A DNA stretch of 64,000 bases. Source: Azophilus sp963663395 (lineage in GTDB: Bacteria > Pseudomonadota > Gammaproteobacteria > Pseudomonadales > Azotimanducaceae). The number at the start of each line of letters is the position of its first letter. Positions within the stretch are counted from its first letter, which is position 1. The notes under the pieces are model-generated. The model was not told the origin of the DNA. It made no database searches and worked only from the letters and a program-made list of their open reading frames with translations. Location: positions 1,736,001 to 1,800,000 of the forward strand of contig OY760226.1 in the NCBI GenBank assembly GCA_963663395.1, read 5' to 3'. The translations under genes and the position numbers were made by a program. Positions 32,307 to 41,353 of the stretch are shown here, piece after piece.

Positions 32307-35300
32307 TCACAGCGGTTGGCGCAGAAGCTCCAGCAGTTCCCCGGTGCTGAGCCGCGCGGCGGCATCGGCGCCTTCAAGCAGCCGGTGGGCGAGATCGCGC
32401 TTGTGGTGGTGCAGTTCGACGATCTGCTCCTCGATGGTGCCCTCGGTCACGAGCCGGTATATCGTTACCGGGCGCGTTTGCCCGATTCGGTGGGCGCGGT
32501 CGGAGGCCTGGTCTTCGACGGCGGGGTTCCACCAGGGGTCCATGTGGATGACGTAGTCGGCGGCGGTGAGGTTGAGGCCGGTGCCGCCCGCCTTGAGGGA
32601 GATGAGAAAGACATCGCCGTGGCCGGCCTGAAACGCCGCTATGCGCTCGCTGCGTGCTTTGGCCGGGGTGCTGCCGTCGAGGTACTGGTAGGCGATGTTC
32701 TCGGCCACCAGGTACTCCTCGACGAGTTTCAGGTGCATGACGAACTGCGAGAACACCAGCACCTTGTGACGGTTGGCGAGCAGTTCGCCCAGCGTTTCCG
32801 CGAACGTGTTCAGCTTCGAACTCTCGGGCGCGGCGACGGCGCTGTCGAGTACCAGCCTGGGGTTGCAGCAGGCGAGGCGTAACCGGGTGAGGTGTGCGAA
32901 GAGCTGGAAGCGTTCGCCCTCGCCGACGTCCTCCGCTCCTTCGCGCGCCGCTTCGAGTTCCTCGACGGCGCGTTGGCGCAGCGCTTCATAGAGGGTTGCT
33001 TCCTCGGGCGACAAGCTGACGTGCAAGGTGATTTCCGTGCGCTCGGGCAAGTCGTCGAGCACCTCCGTCTTCAGGCGGCGCAGCACGAAGGGGGCGATGA
33101 TGCGGCGCAGCCGGGCGCGCGCCGCCTCGTCGTCGCCGCGCTCGACGGGGTCGCCGAAGTTCGCCCGAAACTTCTCCCGCGAACCAAGCAGGCCGGGGTT
33201 CAGGAAGCTGAACAGCGAGTGCAGGTCCATCAGGTTGTTCTGTACCGGCGTGCCCGTGGTGACGGCGCGGAAATCCGCGGTGAGTTGCCGGGCGGCCCGG
33301 GCGCGCCGCGTCACCGGGTTCTTGATGGCCTGGGCTTCGTCCAGCACCGCGCTGTGCCAGGCCACTGCCGCCAGTTGCTCGATGTCGTTCTGCATCACGC
33401 CGTAGGTGGTTAGGTAGAGATCGAAGGGCGCCGGTTCGTCCAATAGCCCGGCGCGCTCCGCGACGCTGCCGGTGTAGGGCTTGACGTTCAGGGTCGGTGC
33501 GAAACGGCGTGCCTCGTCGACCCAGTTGGCGACAACGGAAGTGGGTGCGACCACCAGCGCCGGCCCGCCGGGGGCGCGGTCCAGCAGCACGGCGAGTGCC
33601 TGCACGGTCTTGCCGAGGCCCATGTCGTCGGCCAGGCAGGCGCCGGCGTGCAATCGGCTGAGGCGGGCAAGCCAGCGGTAGCCTTCCACCTGGTAGGGCC
33701 GCAGTTCAGCCTGCAGGGTACTCGGCACCTCCGGTTCGAAGGCGCGCACCGAGTCCAGTTCCTTGCGTACCTGCAGCCAGCCGCTGTCGGCGGCGAGGTC
33801 GGCGTCTTCGAACAGGTCGCCCAGCGATGCGGCTGCCAGGGTGTGCAGGCGTACGCCTCCCTTCGCCGCCGCTCGGGAGAGGCTGGCCAGGTCGTCGAGC
33901 TGGCGGCGGAACGTTTTCGTCAGGGCTAGGAACTCCCCGGGCCCAAGCTCGAGGAACCGGGTACGGGGATTCGCCTCCAGCAGTGCCAACAGACGCTTCA
34001 GGTCCAGCACGGTATCGCCGTCCACGGCGAGTTCGCCGGAGGCCTGCAGCCATTCCTCCGCGGGTTTCACCGAGAGCGAGAGCGAGGGCGTCGAATGCCG
34101 GGCGACGATGCGGAACGGTTGACCCTTCGGCCACCTGCAGCGCGCCCCGGCGGCGTCCAGTTGTTCCAGCAATTCCAGGCATTCGGCGGGTTCGGGAATG
34201 ACGAGTGGCGCGTACTCGGTGGGTTGCGATGCCAGGCGCGGACAACTCTCGACCAGGCGTGCCAGGGCGCTGCGTTCGCCCACCAGGTCGCGGTGCGCCT
34301 GCACATGTTCGCCGTCGCGGCTCGCGAACACCGTCGCTCCGCCCTCGCCCGCCTCGAAGCAGATGCCGGAACCGGCGATGGGTTCCACCAGGAGCGCCGC
34401 CGAAAGCCCCGCCTCGAACGGCTCGAGCCGCACCCAGGGCTCCGCGTCGGCGTCCACTTCCGGCGCGCTCGCCACCGGCCCGGCGGCGCTCTGGACGCGG
34501 ACTTGGGAGACGAGTGCGGATACCGCTTCGAGCAGGCGCGACTTGCCGTCGGGCGGGATCCGCAGACCCTCGGGCTGCACTACGTCGAAGAGACGCCGGT
34601 GGTCGTCGGTGAAACGCGTGACCTCGATGCGGTTGTCCGAGGCGAACCACAGGCCGTACTCACCCGACGTGTCCCAGCCGTGCGGCTCGACGTGGACCAT
34701 GGCGGCACCGTCCGCACCTTCGTCTACGTGGAGTTCCGGCTCGCGGCGGACGATGTCGACGGGTTCACCGTTGCGGTTCTGGACATGGGGGTGTCCGGCC
34801 AGGGCATACAGGCCACGGGGGCCGTCCAATACATACTCGACCTTGTTCCATACGGGGCGGACCGAGATTGCGGCGGCCGCCGCCACGTCCTCGTCCAGCA
34901 GGAAACCGAGCGAACCTGCCTGGGTGGCCAGGCGCTTGAGGGCCACGCGGCGGCCCTTGGACCAGGTACCCTTCTTGTTCCGGCGTTGCTCGCGGGGGCT
35001 CAGGTATACCTCGTAGCCGCCGTCGTCCACTTCCCACACCAGCCGTTTCTCCACCGGCGTGGATGCGGTGCGGCTGTTCTGTTCCTTCTGGTTCGCGTCG
35101 TAGGCGAGTTGCTCCAGCGCCTTGAGTGAACGCTCCCAATCGGCCACGGGCTCAACGAGAACCGTCAGTGTCCGGGTGCCGAGTTCGGCGTGCGCGGGTG
35201 CCGGGTCGGGGAGTTCTTCCGGGCGGGCGACGGGCCGTTCGCCGAGGTCGTTGCGCAGTTCGGCAAACCGGTGCAACGTCGACACGCACTCTGCCGCAAC

Positions 35301-36491
35301 CCACTTGAAGCCGTTGACGGAAGCACGGTCACGGATGGCGTTCAGCCGCTCCAACCATTTGGACACGTTGCGGTAGTACGACCCGGTCCAGCAGTCCCGG
35401 AAGCCGTCGAACAGGGTCTCCAGCGCGGAGCTGGTCGAGCCGAAACCGAAAGTGTCGTGGCCCGCCTCGAGGCGCGCGGCATCGGCAACCAGCGAAAGCT
35501 CGTCGTAGCGCTGGATGCCCTGCCGCTCGGCAACGCGCAGCAGTTGGTTCAGCAAGGCGAGAGACTCGGGGGTGTCCAGCCGAACCAGCGCCAGCAGCGA
35601 CAGCGCGAACGCGGCATGGTCCGGGAACGCGTTGCGCTTGCGGGTGCCGGCCTTCTCGGCCGCCAGCGCCGCGTCGATCTCGCGCCGCGCGGCCAGGCTG
35701 TCGCCGCGCAGCAAAGCGACCAGGCCGCGCGTCGCCGCGAGGCCGGTTCTCGCCGCCCGGCTTTCCCGGGCACTGGGTGGCAGGCCCGCAAAGACGCCCT
35801 CTGCCTCGTCGAAGCGACCCTGAAGGACACGGATGTAAGCGATGTCCGCAGCGTGGCGCTCCGGCCGGCTGCTCAGGTGCTGGCAGCCTTGAACGACCGG
35901 CTCGGGGTCTGCCACAGTGGCGATGACGTGGCGCAGGCAACCGGTGAGCGCCAGGTCGATATACCGCTCCGGCAGCGTACGCAGCACGTCGGTTGCAAGC
36001 GGTTCGGCGAACATTCGCCAATCGTCCGCCGTCAGGTCGCCCGCGGTCAGTCTGTCGAGGTGGTCGAAATCGCCACCGACCACGTAGCACCGGAATAGGA
36101 TGTCGTACAGGTGCGGGTCCGCACCGTAGCCCGGGCTGGTGGTCTCGAACGCGGTCAGTATCCTTGGCATGCGGCCGTCTTCGTGGGCGCGCAGCGTCAG
36201 TGCCACCCGACAATGCGGGGTAGCGCAAACACCCTTGTTGCCAGCACGGTCGAGGCGCATCGCGATGTCCGCGGCAATGAGTTCGCGGTTGGCATGGCGG
36301 ATGTCGGCTTCGCTGAGCAGCCGGCCGTCAAGCGTGATGCCGGCCTCCGAGAAGATTCGCCGGGCCCTCTTCACGCCGACCGGTTGCGGGGCTATCACGC
36401 CGTAGACCTGGGCGAGCAGCTTGCCGGCGGGAGTGAGTGCGGCATAGCGGTCGGCGCCTGGGTCCGCAGTATTTTTGTGGGGATCGGCCAC
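32307..36491 (-). CDS. Large SNF2-family DEAD/DEAH helicase, 1394 aa
   Basis: The C-terminal 470 residues are a full SNF2 motor: RPYQVEGYRWLARL, LADDMGLGKTVQALAVLL (Walker A, near residue 955), LVVAPTSVVANWVDEARRF, VLDEAQAIKNPVTRRARAA (DEAQ box), TTGTPVQNNLMDLHSL, KVLVFSQFVMHLKLVEEYL, and ISLKAGGTGLNLTAADYVIHMDPWWNPAVEDQASDRAHRIGQ. The N-terminal 900 residues are rich in short Ala/Leu/Glu repeats and lack a recognised fold, as in other very long bacterial SNF2 proteins. It probably remodels protein-DNA or transcription complexes. Monocistronic; high GC like the flanks, so it is likely not part of the 2.4-23.5 kb island. Confidence 0.92.
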   Translation of the reverse strand: MADPHKNTADPGADRYAALTPAGKLLAQVYGVIAPQPVGVKRARRIFSEAGITLDGRLLSEADIRHANRELIAADIAMRLDRAGNKGVCATPHCRVALTLRAHEDGRMPRILTAFETTSPGYGADPHLYDILFRCYVVGGDFDHLDRLTAGDLTADDWRMFAEPLATDVLRTLPERYIDLALTGCLRHVIATVADPEPVVQGCQHLSSRPERHAADIAYIRVLQGRFDEAEGVFAGLPPSARESRAARTGLAATRGLVALLRGDSLAARREIDAALAAEKAGTRKRNAFPDHAAFALSLLALVRLDTPESLALLNQLLRVAERQGIQRYDELSLVADAARLEAGHDTFGFGSTSSALETLFDGFRDCWTGSYYRNVSKWLERLNAIRDRASVNGFKWVAAECVSTLHRFAELRNDLGERPVARPEELPDPAPAHAELGTRTLTVLVEPVADWERSLKALEQLAYDANQKEQNSRTASTPVEKRLVWEVDDGGYEVYLSPREQRRNKKGTWSKGRRVALKRLATQAGSLGFLLDEDVAAAAAISVRPVWNKVEYVLDGPRGLYALAGHPHVQNRNGEPVDIVRREPELHVDEGADGAAMVHVEPHGWDTSGEYGLWFASDNRIEVTRFTDDHRRLFDVVQPEGLRIPPDGKSRLLEAVSALVSQVRVQSAAGPVASAPEVDADAEPWVRLEPFEAGLSAALLVEPIAGSGICFEAGEGGATVFASRDGEHVQAHRDLVGERSALARLVESCPRLASQPTEYAPLVIPEPAECLELLEQLDAAGARCRWPKGQPFRIVARHSTPSLSLSVKPAEEWLQASGELAVDGDTVLDLKRLLALLEANPRTRFLELGPGEFLALTKTFRRQLDDLASLSRAAAKGGVRLHTLAAASLGDLFEDADLAADSGWLQVRKELDSVRAFEPEVPSTLQAELRPYQVEGYRWLARLSRLHAGACLADDMGLGKTVQALAVLLDRAPGGPALVVAPTSVVANWVDEARRFAPTLNVKPYTGSVAERAGLLDEPAPFDLYLTTYGVMQNDIEQLAAVAWHSAVLDEAQAIKNPVTRRARAARQLTADFRAVTTGTPVQNNLMDLHSLFSFLNPGLLGSREKFRANFGDPVERGDDEAARARLRRIIAPFVLRRLKTEVLDDLPERTEITLHVSLSPEEATLYEALRQRAVEELEAAREGAEDVGEGERFQLFAHLTRLRLACCNPRLVLDSAVAAPESSKLNTFAETLGELLANRHKVLVFSQFVMHLKLVEEYLVAENIAYQYLDGSTPAKARSERIAAFQAGHGDVFLISLKAGGTGLNLTAADYVIHMDPWWNPAVEDQASDRAHRIGQTRPVTIYRLVTEGTIEEQIVELHHHKRDLAHRLLEGADAAARLSTGELLELLRQPL

Positions 36492-36744
36492 CCCGCATGC
36501 TCCCTCAGGTTACTGAAACGTCCCGAAGCCTGGCCGGTGCGCGTACGACGGCTAACTGCCGGCGACAATAGTAAAGGGGTGTGGGTTCCGAAACACGTGG
36601 AATCTCAGATTGTCGACGCGTCAAAACGATCGAAAGGCGAGAGTCGCCGAAGTACCGATAGGAAATTGACGCGGTCCAACGCAGGCGTTCGATTCTCCTG
36701 GTGGCATGACTGCTTTGACACTTTCGAGATGCAAGCCGCACCCA

Positions 36745-37983
36745 TCATTCGTGGCGCAGCGCTTCGACGGGGTCAAGATTGGCTGCGCGAATGGCCGGGA
36801 GCAGGCCGAACACCACGCCTACTAGCGCCGAGAAGCCGACGGCAAGGATTGCGGCCCGGATTGGTGGCAGGGAGGCGGGAAAATCGGGGATCAGGCTGGC
36901 CACGAAGGCGGCGATGATGGTCCCGAGTAGAAGCCCGATCAGCCCACCGAGTACCGAGAGTATGGTTGCCTCGATGAGAAACTGCATGAGGATGTGTCTT
37001 CGAGTGGCGCCGAGGGCCTTGCAGATTCCGATCTCGCGGGTGCGTTCCGTGACCGACAATACCATCACGTTCATGACGCCTACACCCCCGACTAGGAGGG
37101 AGACTCCGACCAACCCTGTCACGAAAACCGTAACCGTGTCCGCCATTTCATCGAACGCGTCTGCGATTTCTTCGGCTGTCTGAACCCGGAAGTCGTCCTC
37201 TTCTGTCGGCCCCAGATCGTGGGCATGTCGTAGCAACCTGCGAATCCGTTCGGCGGTGGCCGATCGGCGTGACTGGTCCCACAGGGTGAGATGAATCTGC
37301 AGGTCCAGGGGGGCGTGTGGCCCGGCCAGGCTATGCATCGTCTGGTAAGGGAGCACCACAAGATCGTCTCGGTTCACGCCCATCAATTCCCCCTTTCGTT
37401 CCAGGACTCCGATTACTCGACACCAATCTCCCTCTACGCTGATGTACTCCCCGATGGGTGTTTCACCGATCCCAAGCGAGTCCAGGACTGTTTCGCCGAT
37501 GACGCAGACGCGTCGGCTATTGCGGTTGTCTGCTGGTGAAAGGAAGCGGCCCTCACGGGGGAAGCTGTTGTATACGTCCTGATAGCGGTGTGTAGTTCCC
37601 AGCACCTGGGTTACGGTCGATCGGTTTCGATAACGGATTTCCAGGCTCGTGAGTACCAATGGAGTCATGTGCCTGACGCCGTCGACTCGCGATTCGATCA
37701 GCACCAGATCCTCTTCTGAAAGCCTGGCCGAGCGACCCTGCAGCGCATCTTCAAGGGGTGTAAACGCGCTGATCACGAGACTTGCGCCGCCGAGACCTTC
37801 GAACTGCGCTGCAATGGTAGTGCGCAGTCCATGTAGTAGCGAAACGACGGCCACGATTGAGGCGACGCCGACAACGATCCCAAAGGCCGTCAGGGCGGTG
37901 CGCAGACGATGTGCAGCGAGGGAGGCCCGCGCGGCACGGAAACACTCCAAGAGCGTGACATTGGAGAACGGCGTGATGCTCAC
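36745..37983 (-). CDS. MacB/FtsX-type ABC transporter permease, 412 aa
   Basis: The order is that of MacB permeases: N-terminal helix with RTALTAFGIVVGVASIVAVVSL (residues 25-50), a periplasmic domain of about 240 residues (MacB-PCD type, with SLVISAF and RRVCVIGETVLDSLG), then three C-terminal helices (VTVFVTGLVGVSLLVGGVGVMNVMVLSVTERTREIGI; FLIEATILSVLGGLIGLLLGTII; AILAVGFSALVGVVFGLLPA) ending in DPVEALRHE. It is the last gene of the seven-gene peptide cluster, 15 bp after the ATPase. It would pair with that ATPase and the periplasmic adaptor to push a peptide or other substrate out of the periplasm (inferred from MacAB). Confidence 0.93.
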   Translation of the reverse strand: MSITPFSNVTLLECFRAARASLAAHRLRTALTAFGIVVGVASIVAVVSLLHGLRTTIAAQFEGLGGASLVISAFTPLEDALQGRSARLSEEDLVLIESRVDGVRHMTPLVLTSLEIRYRNRSTVTQVLGTTHRYQDVYNSFPREGRFLSPADNRNSRRVCVIGETVLDSLGIGETPIGEYISVEGDWCRVIGVLERKGELMGVNRDDLVVLPYQTMHSLAGPHAPLDLQIHLTLWDQSRRSATAERIRRLLRHAHDLGPTEEDDFRVQTAEEIADAFDEMADTVTVFVTGLVGVSLLVGGVGVMNVMVLSVTERTREIGICKALGATRRHILMQFLIEATILSVLGGLIGLLLGTIIAAFVASLIPDFPASLPPIRAAILAVGFSALVGVVFGLLPAIRAANLDPVEALRHE

Positions 37984-37998
37984 AGGCGGGCCTGCCGG

Positions 37999-38676
37999 TC
38001 AGCCCTCGTCACGAACTATCCTGCCATCGGCAAGTTCGACGGTGCGCTGGCATCGAGCGGTAAGGTTGGGTTCGTGGGTGACAATGAGTACCGTCTGACC
38101 CTGGCGATGCAGCGCGTCGAATAGCCTCATCACCTGGAGTGTTGCAGCGGTATCGAGGTTGCCGGTCGGTTCGTCGGCCAGAATTACGGAAGGCCGTCCG
38201 ACGAGCGCCCTGGCGATAGCGACACGTTGTCGCTCCCCGCCTGAGAGTTGTGCCGGATGGTGATCCGCACGGTGCGCGAGACCCACCGTCGCCAACGCGG
38301 CGAGCGCCGGCCGCCTACGTTCCCCGCCTGAAGTCCTGCGGTAGACGAGGGGCTGCATGACATTTTCCAGGGCCGACAATTGGGGGAGAAGTTGGTAGTT
38401 CTGGAAGACGAACCCGATCCGCTGGTTGCGGATGCGAGCGAGCTGAGGTTCATCCAGCGCGGAGACGCGTTGACCGTTCAGAATGTACTCGCCAACCGAT
38501 GGGGTGTCTATGCAACCAATCAGATGGAGAAGAGTCGACTTTCCGGAGCCGGAGGATCCAACGATTGCCACATACTGGCCAACGTCGATTGAGAGATATA
38601 CATCGTTGATGGCCCTCACGGTATTCCCGGCAATCGCGTAGTGCCTGCTGACCCCGGTTAGTTCGATGAGCGGCAT
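37999..38676 (-). CDS. MacB/LolD-type ABC transporter ATPase, 225 aa
   Basis: All nucleotide-binding motifs are intact: Walker A VGSSGSGKSTLLHLIGC (residues 36-52), Q-loop FVFQNYQLLPQLSALENV, signature QLSGGERQRVAIARAL near 142, Walker B SVILADEPTGNLDTAA near 162 and switch His in VLIVTHEPNL. LIELTGVSRHYAI opens as in the LolD/MacB subfamily. It overlaps the adaptor stop by one base and precedes the permease by 15 bp. Its role is to energise the cluster's MacB-like exporter. Confidence 0.94.
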   Translation of the reverse strand: MPLIELTGVSRHYAIAGNTVRAINDVYLSIDVGQYVAIVGSSGSGKSTLLHLIGCIDTPSVGEYILNGQRVSALDEPQLARIRNQRIGFVFQNYQLLPQLSALENVMQPLVYRRTSGGERRRPALAALATVGLAHRADHHPAQLSGGERQRVAIARALVGRPSVILADEPTGNLDTAATLQVMRLFDALHRQGQTVLIVTHEPNLTARCQRTVELADGRIVRDEG

Positions 38677-39917
38677 TAGTTTTCGGTTAGGTTTTCGAAT
38701 TCGAATAGTCGGTCAGTACGCCCGCCCGCCAGCCGGACGGCATCGCCATCGCGCAGTTGCCTTAGTGTCTGGCCAGGCCCTGTAATTACGCGATCGCCTT
38801 CTTGCAGGCCGAAGGTTATCTCTTGAAACGTGTCGTCCGATCGGCCGGTACCGACCGGTGTTTTGCGGGCGAGGCCGTCGCGAGATGCAAAGACGAAGTG
38901 ATGGTCGTCCTCTCCTGGAGTTTCCTCAACCATGATTGCCTGGGCCGGGACAGCGAGCCGTTCTGGCCCTTGGTGCGTCACGATTTCTGCACGGCAGGAC
39001 ATGCCAGGACGCAGGAGAATACTGGCTTCGGGCGTGACCCGTATGCGCGCGAGGAACGATAACCCTCGACGACGCGGAGTACTCCTCGCAGTGTTGGCGA
39101 CGAACGCAACACGACCTTCCAGCGACTTATCTGGATGAGCCACGGGAAAGACGTTGACTACCTGACCGATGTGCACCGTGGCAATGTCAGCTTCGTCTAC
39201 CAGGACTTCGGCGACCAGCCCGGAAGGGTCGGCGATGGTCATGAGCCTGCTGCCCGGTATGTTGGTAGAGCTCGGAATGGCCGTTTCGCCGACCTTGATG
39301 TCGAGCGAAGTGACAACTCCATCAACGGGGGCCCGAATACGGGTCTTTTGCAGTTGACTCTCGGACTGGCTGAGCCGGGCGCGGGCCTGATTGAAGCGTT
39401 CCTTGCTGGCCTGCGAGTCGATGCGCGCGAGCTCAAGTTCAAGACGGACCCCCTCCAATGAGTGGACGTCCAGCAGATTCCGGTTGAACAGACGCAGGCT
39501 ACGTTCGTGATTTCGATCCAGGTTTGCGATTCGGGCTTGTTGCCGAATTGTGTTGATCTCCTCGATCCGGACCGCTGCGCGATGCTGCACGACCTCCGCT
39601 GCGTACGCGTCACCGTTGATCGTCAGAACAGGTTGGCCTTTTTGGACAGCCTGGCCCTCCGTTGCATGGATTGCTTCAACGGTTCCCAGGACTTCGCTGG
39701 TCAGGTTGACTGCCTTTTCGTGAGTAATTCGACCGCTTGCGAGCACGGCAGGGCGAATGGGCTGGGGAGCCACTATGGCCACTTCGACGGTTCTGGTGCC
39801 GTTTGCGGTGAACGCGAGTCGGAGTAAGGGTAGCGAAATCAGCAGCATGGCGGACGTTACCAACCCGAAAATTCGCTTGCGATGCACTGAGGCCAGCACG
39901 GCAACTTCGGGGCCCAT
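38676..39917 (-). CDS. Periplasmic adaptor (HlyD/MacA-type membrane fusion protein), 413 aa
   Basis: An N-terminal anchor helix (RIFGLVTSAMLLISLPLLRLAF) is followed by the barrel-sandwich half GRITHEKAVNLTSEVLGTVEAIHATEGQAVQKGQPVLTI, a long alpha-hairpin (about residues 110-200, Arg/Leu-rich), the second lipoyl half KTRIRAPVDGVVTSLDIKVGE, a beta-barrel with GRVAFVANTARSTPRRRGLSF, and a C-terminal barrel ending GDRVITGPGQTLRQLRDGDAVRL. The ATG at 39917 is chosen because it overlaps the preceding stop (TGATG); a longer frame to 40094 adds non-family residues. It would bridge the MacB-like permease to an outer-membrane channel. Confidence 0.9.
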   Translation of the reverse strand: MGPEVAVLASVHRKRIFGLVTSAMLLISLPLLRLAFTANGTRTVEVAIVAPQPIRPAVLASGRITHEKAVNLTSEVLGTVEAIHATEGQAVQKGQPVLTINGDAYAAEVVQHRAAVRIEEINTIRQQARIANLDRNHERSLRLFNRNLLDVHSLEGVRLELELARIDSQASKERFNQARARLSQSESQLQKTRIRAPVDGVVTSLDIKVGETAIPSSTNIPGSRLMTIADPSGLVAEVLVDEADIATVHIGQVVNVFPVAHPDKSLEGRVAFVANTARSTPRRRGLSFLARIRVTPEASILLRPGMSCRAEIVTHQGPERLAVPAQAIMVEETPGEDDHHFVFASRDGLARKTPVGTGRSDDTFQEITFGLQEGDRVITGPGQTLRQLRDGDAVRLAGGRTDRLFEFENLTEN

Positions 39918-40524
39918 CAAATGGGAGAGAGTGCGACCGCGAGCATTCGCAGCACCGACGCGATGAAGACGACCAGCGACGTCGCCAAGGCGACGGCAAC
40001 CATGGAATTGATGCGGCCGGCTGCTCGTGTGAGCGACAGGAAAACGAAGACGAGGAACAAGGCAGCGGCGACGTATTGCGCCTCTGTAAGCCACGATACT
40101 TCCAGCAGCGTTTCCGCGTCTGATGGCTGGGATGAAGTGGTCGCGAGTTGGTCCGCGGTTATCGGCTCAAACGGCCTGTTCAGGATGACTATAGCCGTGA
40201 TTCCGGTGTTGATCGCAAAGCTCCATGTGCCAACACAGACCGCTCGGGCAACTGTTCTCATCGGAACGGGATCTTTGAGCCACCGGAGCGTCCATGCGCA
40301 ACACAGCCCGAACGTGACGACCATGCCCAATCCGAGAGTGGCTGTTGTTACGATCGTGACATAGGCTGCCAGCTTCAACGCGAACTGCAGGGCTGGGGCC
40401 AAGTTGTCGAAAAGATGTTCGATGGAGATTGCAGACACGACGCTGAAACTCAGCAACCATAACGATAGCGGCGTTATCGGCGACTGCGAACACGGACCAG
40501 GGCGGCGACCATCTGAACACTCAT
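39917..40524 (-). CDS. Multi-pass membrane protein of the peptide cluster, apparently frameshifted
   Basis: Five predicted helices (for example LSLWLLSFSVVSAISIEHLF, LAAYVTIVTTATLGLGMVV, AVCVGTWSFAINTGITAIVI, LTEAQYVAAALFLVFVFLSL, MVAVALATSLVVFIASVLR) give a topology like Yip1-family proteins, but no firm family is assigned. The main frame (to 39917) has no good start. An ATG at 40524 overlaps the SpoIIM stop as ATGA but reads MSVQMVAALVRVRSRR and stops; shifting by one base near 40480 joins it to SQSPITPLSLWLL. So either a single-base error or mutation separates a coupled start from the body, or a TTG start is used. Coupled to its neighbours on both sides. Confidence 0.6.
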
Positions 40525-41162
40525 TGAAGGCTGGCCACGGTACGGGCGAGGGGTAATGTGACACCGACTTCGATGCCGGCTGCTGCAGCCAACACCACGG
40601 CGCCCAGCAGGGCGGGCCGCAACATTTCCCCAAGAACGTTGTCCGAACGACCGTTCCACCACCAGACTTGCAGCAGCCGGGGCCCCTGCAATCCTATGGC
40701 GCCCGCGAGGAAAAACGCACCGAGTTCCGGCACACCATGGGGGAGCAGCAACAGGGCTACGCTATCAAAGGGCAATCCGAGTTGCATTGCGATGGCGACG
40801 TGCTGCCCGAGCGCAACGCCGTTGAATGCGAGGACCGCAACAGTAGTGAGCCCGCTGGACAGGACGCCAATAAGTAACCACATGTAAACGGCGAGATTCC
40901 GGCCAAGGATCCAGCCGTACAACGAGAAGGATGTGTAATTGCGATGACCGTTTTCAGGAGGTTTCTCCGGTGCCTGAAGGGTGATCGCAGTATTGGTGCC
41001 AGGCTTGTCTATGGGCGCAGTCGCCCAGTATCCCGTGGCGGTCCCCATGCCCCAGATGGCCATCGATGCCAGGATTCCGAAGAACCATCTGGCGTGATGA
41101 CGTCGTTGCCCCTGGCGTAGGGTGTGGCTGGTAAGGTGACCGTGCGGTCGCTTGGTGACCAA
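40521..41162 (-). CDS. SpoIIM/DUF95-family membrane protein, 213 aa
   Basis: After a basic cytoplasmic segment and a first helix (WFFGILASMAIWGMGTATGYW), the core motif of the SpoIIM/DUF95 family appears: VLAFNGVALGQHVAIAMQLG then LLLLPHGVPELGAFFLAGAIGLQ (the 'PHGxxELxAxxIxGxxG' signature), and a last helix LLGAVVLAAAAGIEVGVTLPLAR. The start is TTG. DUF95 proteins are spore engulfment factors in Bacillus, but also standard members of circular bacteriocin operons, where they act in maturation or immunity. It follows the M48 gene after about 190 bp with no recognised gene, and overlaps the next gene by ATGA. Confidence 0.88.
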   Translation of the reverse strand: MVTKRPHGHLTSHTLRQGQRRHHARWFFGILASMAIWGMGTATGYWATAPIDKPGTNTAITLQAPEKPPENGHRNYTSFSLYGWILGRNLAVYMWLLIGVLSSGLTTVAVLAFNGVALGQHVAIAMQLGLPFDSVALLLLPHGVPELGAFFLAGAIGLQGPRLLQVWWWNGRSDNVLGEMLRPALLGAVVLAAAAGIEVGVTLPLARTVASLQ

Positions 41163-41353
41163 GGCACTACTTTTGGATTTGTAGAGGAAGACAAGATTTT
41201 GATCCGCAGACGCTTCTCGTGATATGGCCGATGCCCCAGATTACGTGCACGCCTATGCTGCTCTTGGGCGCAGATTTTTCGCACGCTCTTATGCTCACCC
41301 CATTCACTGCTGCACACGTCTCTCCACGTGGAAGGAACTTGATGTTAGTAGCG

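Noticed and set aside
34095..35129. Plus-strand frame of 344 codons opposite the 1394-aa SNF2 gene
   Set aside because: Arg/Gly/Ala-rich antisense frame caused by GC-rich codon bias; the minus-strand SNF2 motifs explain the region.
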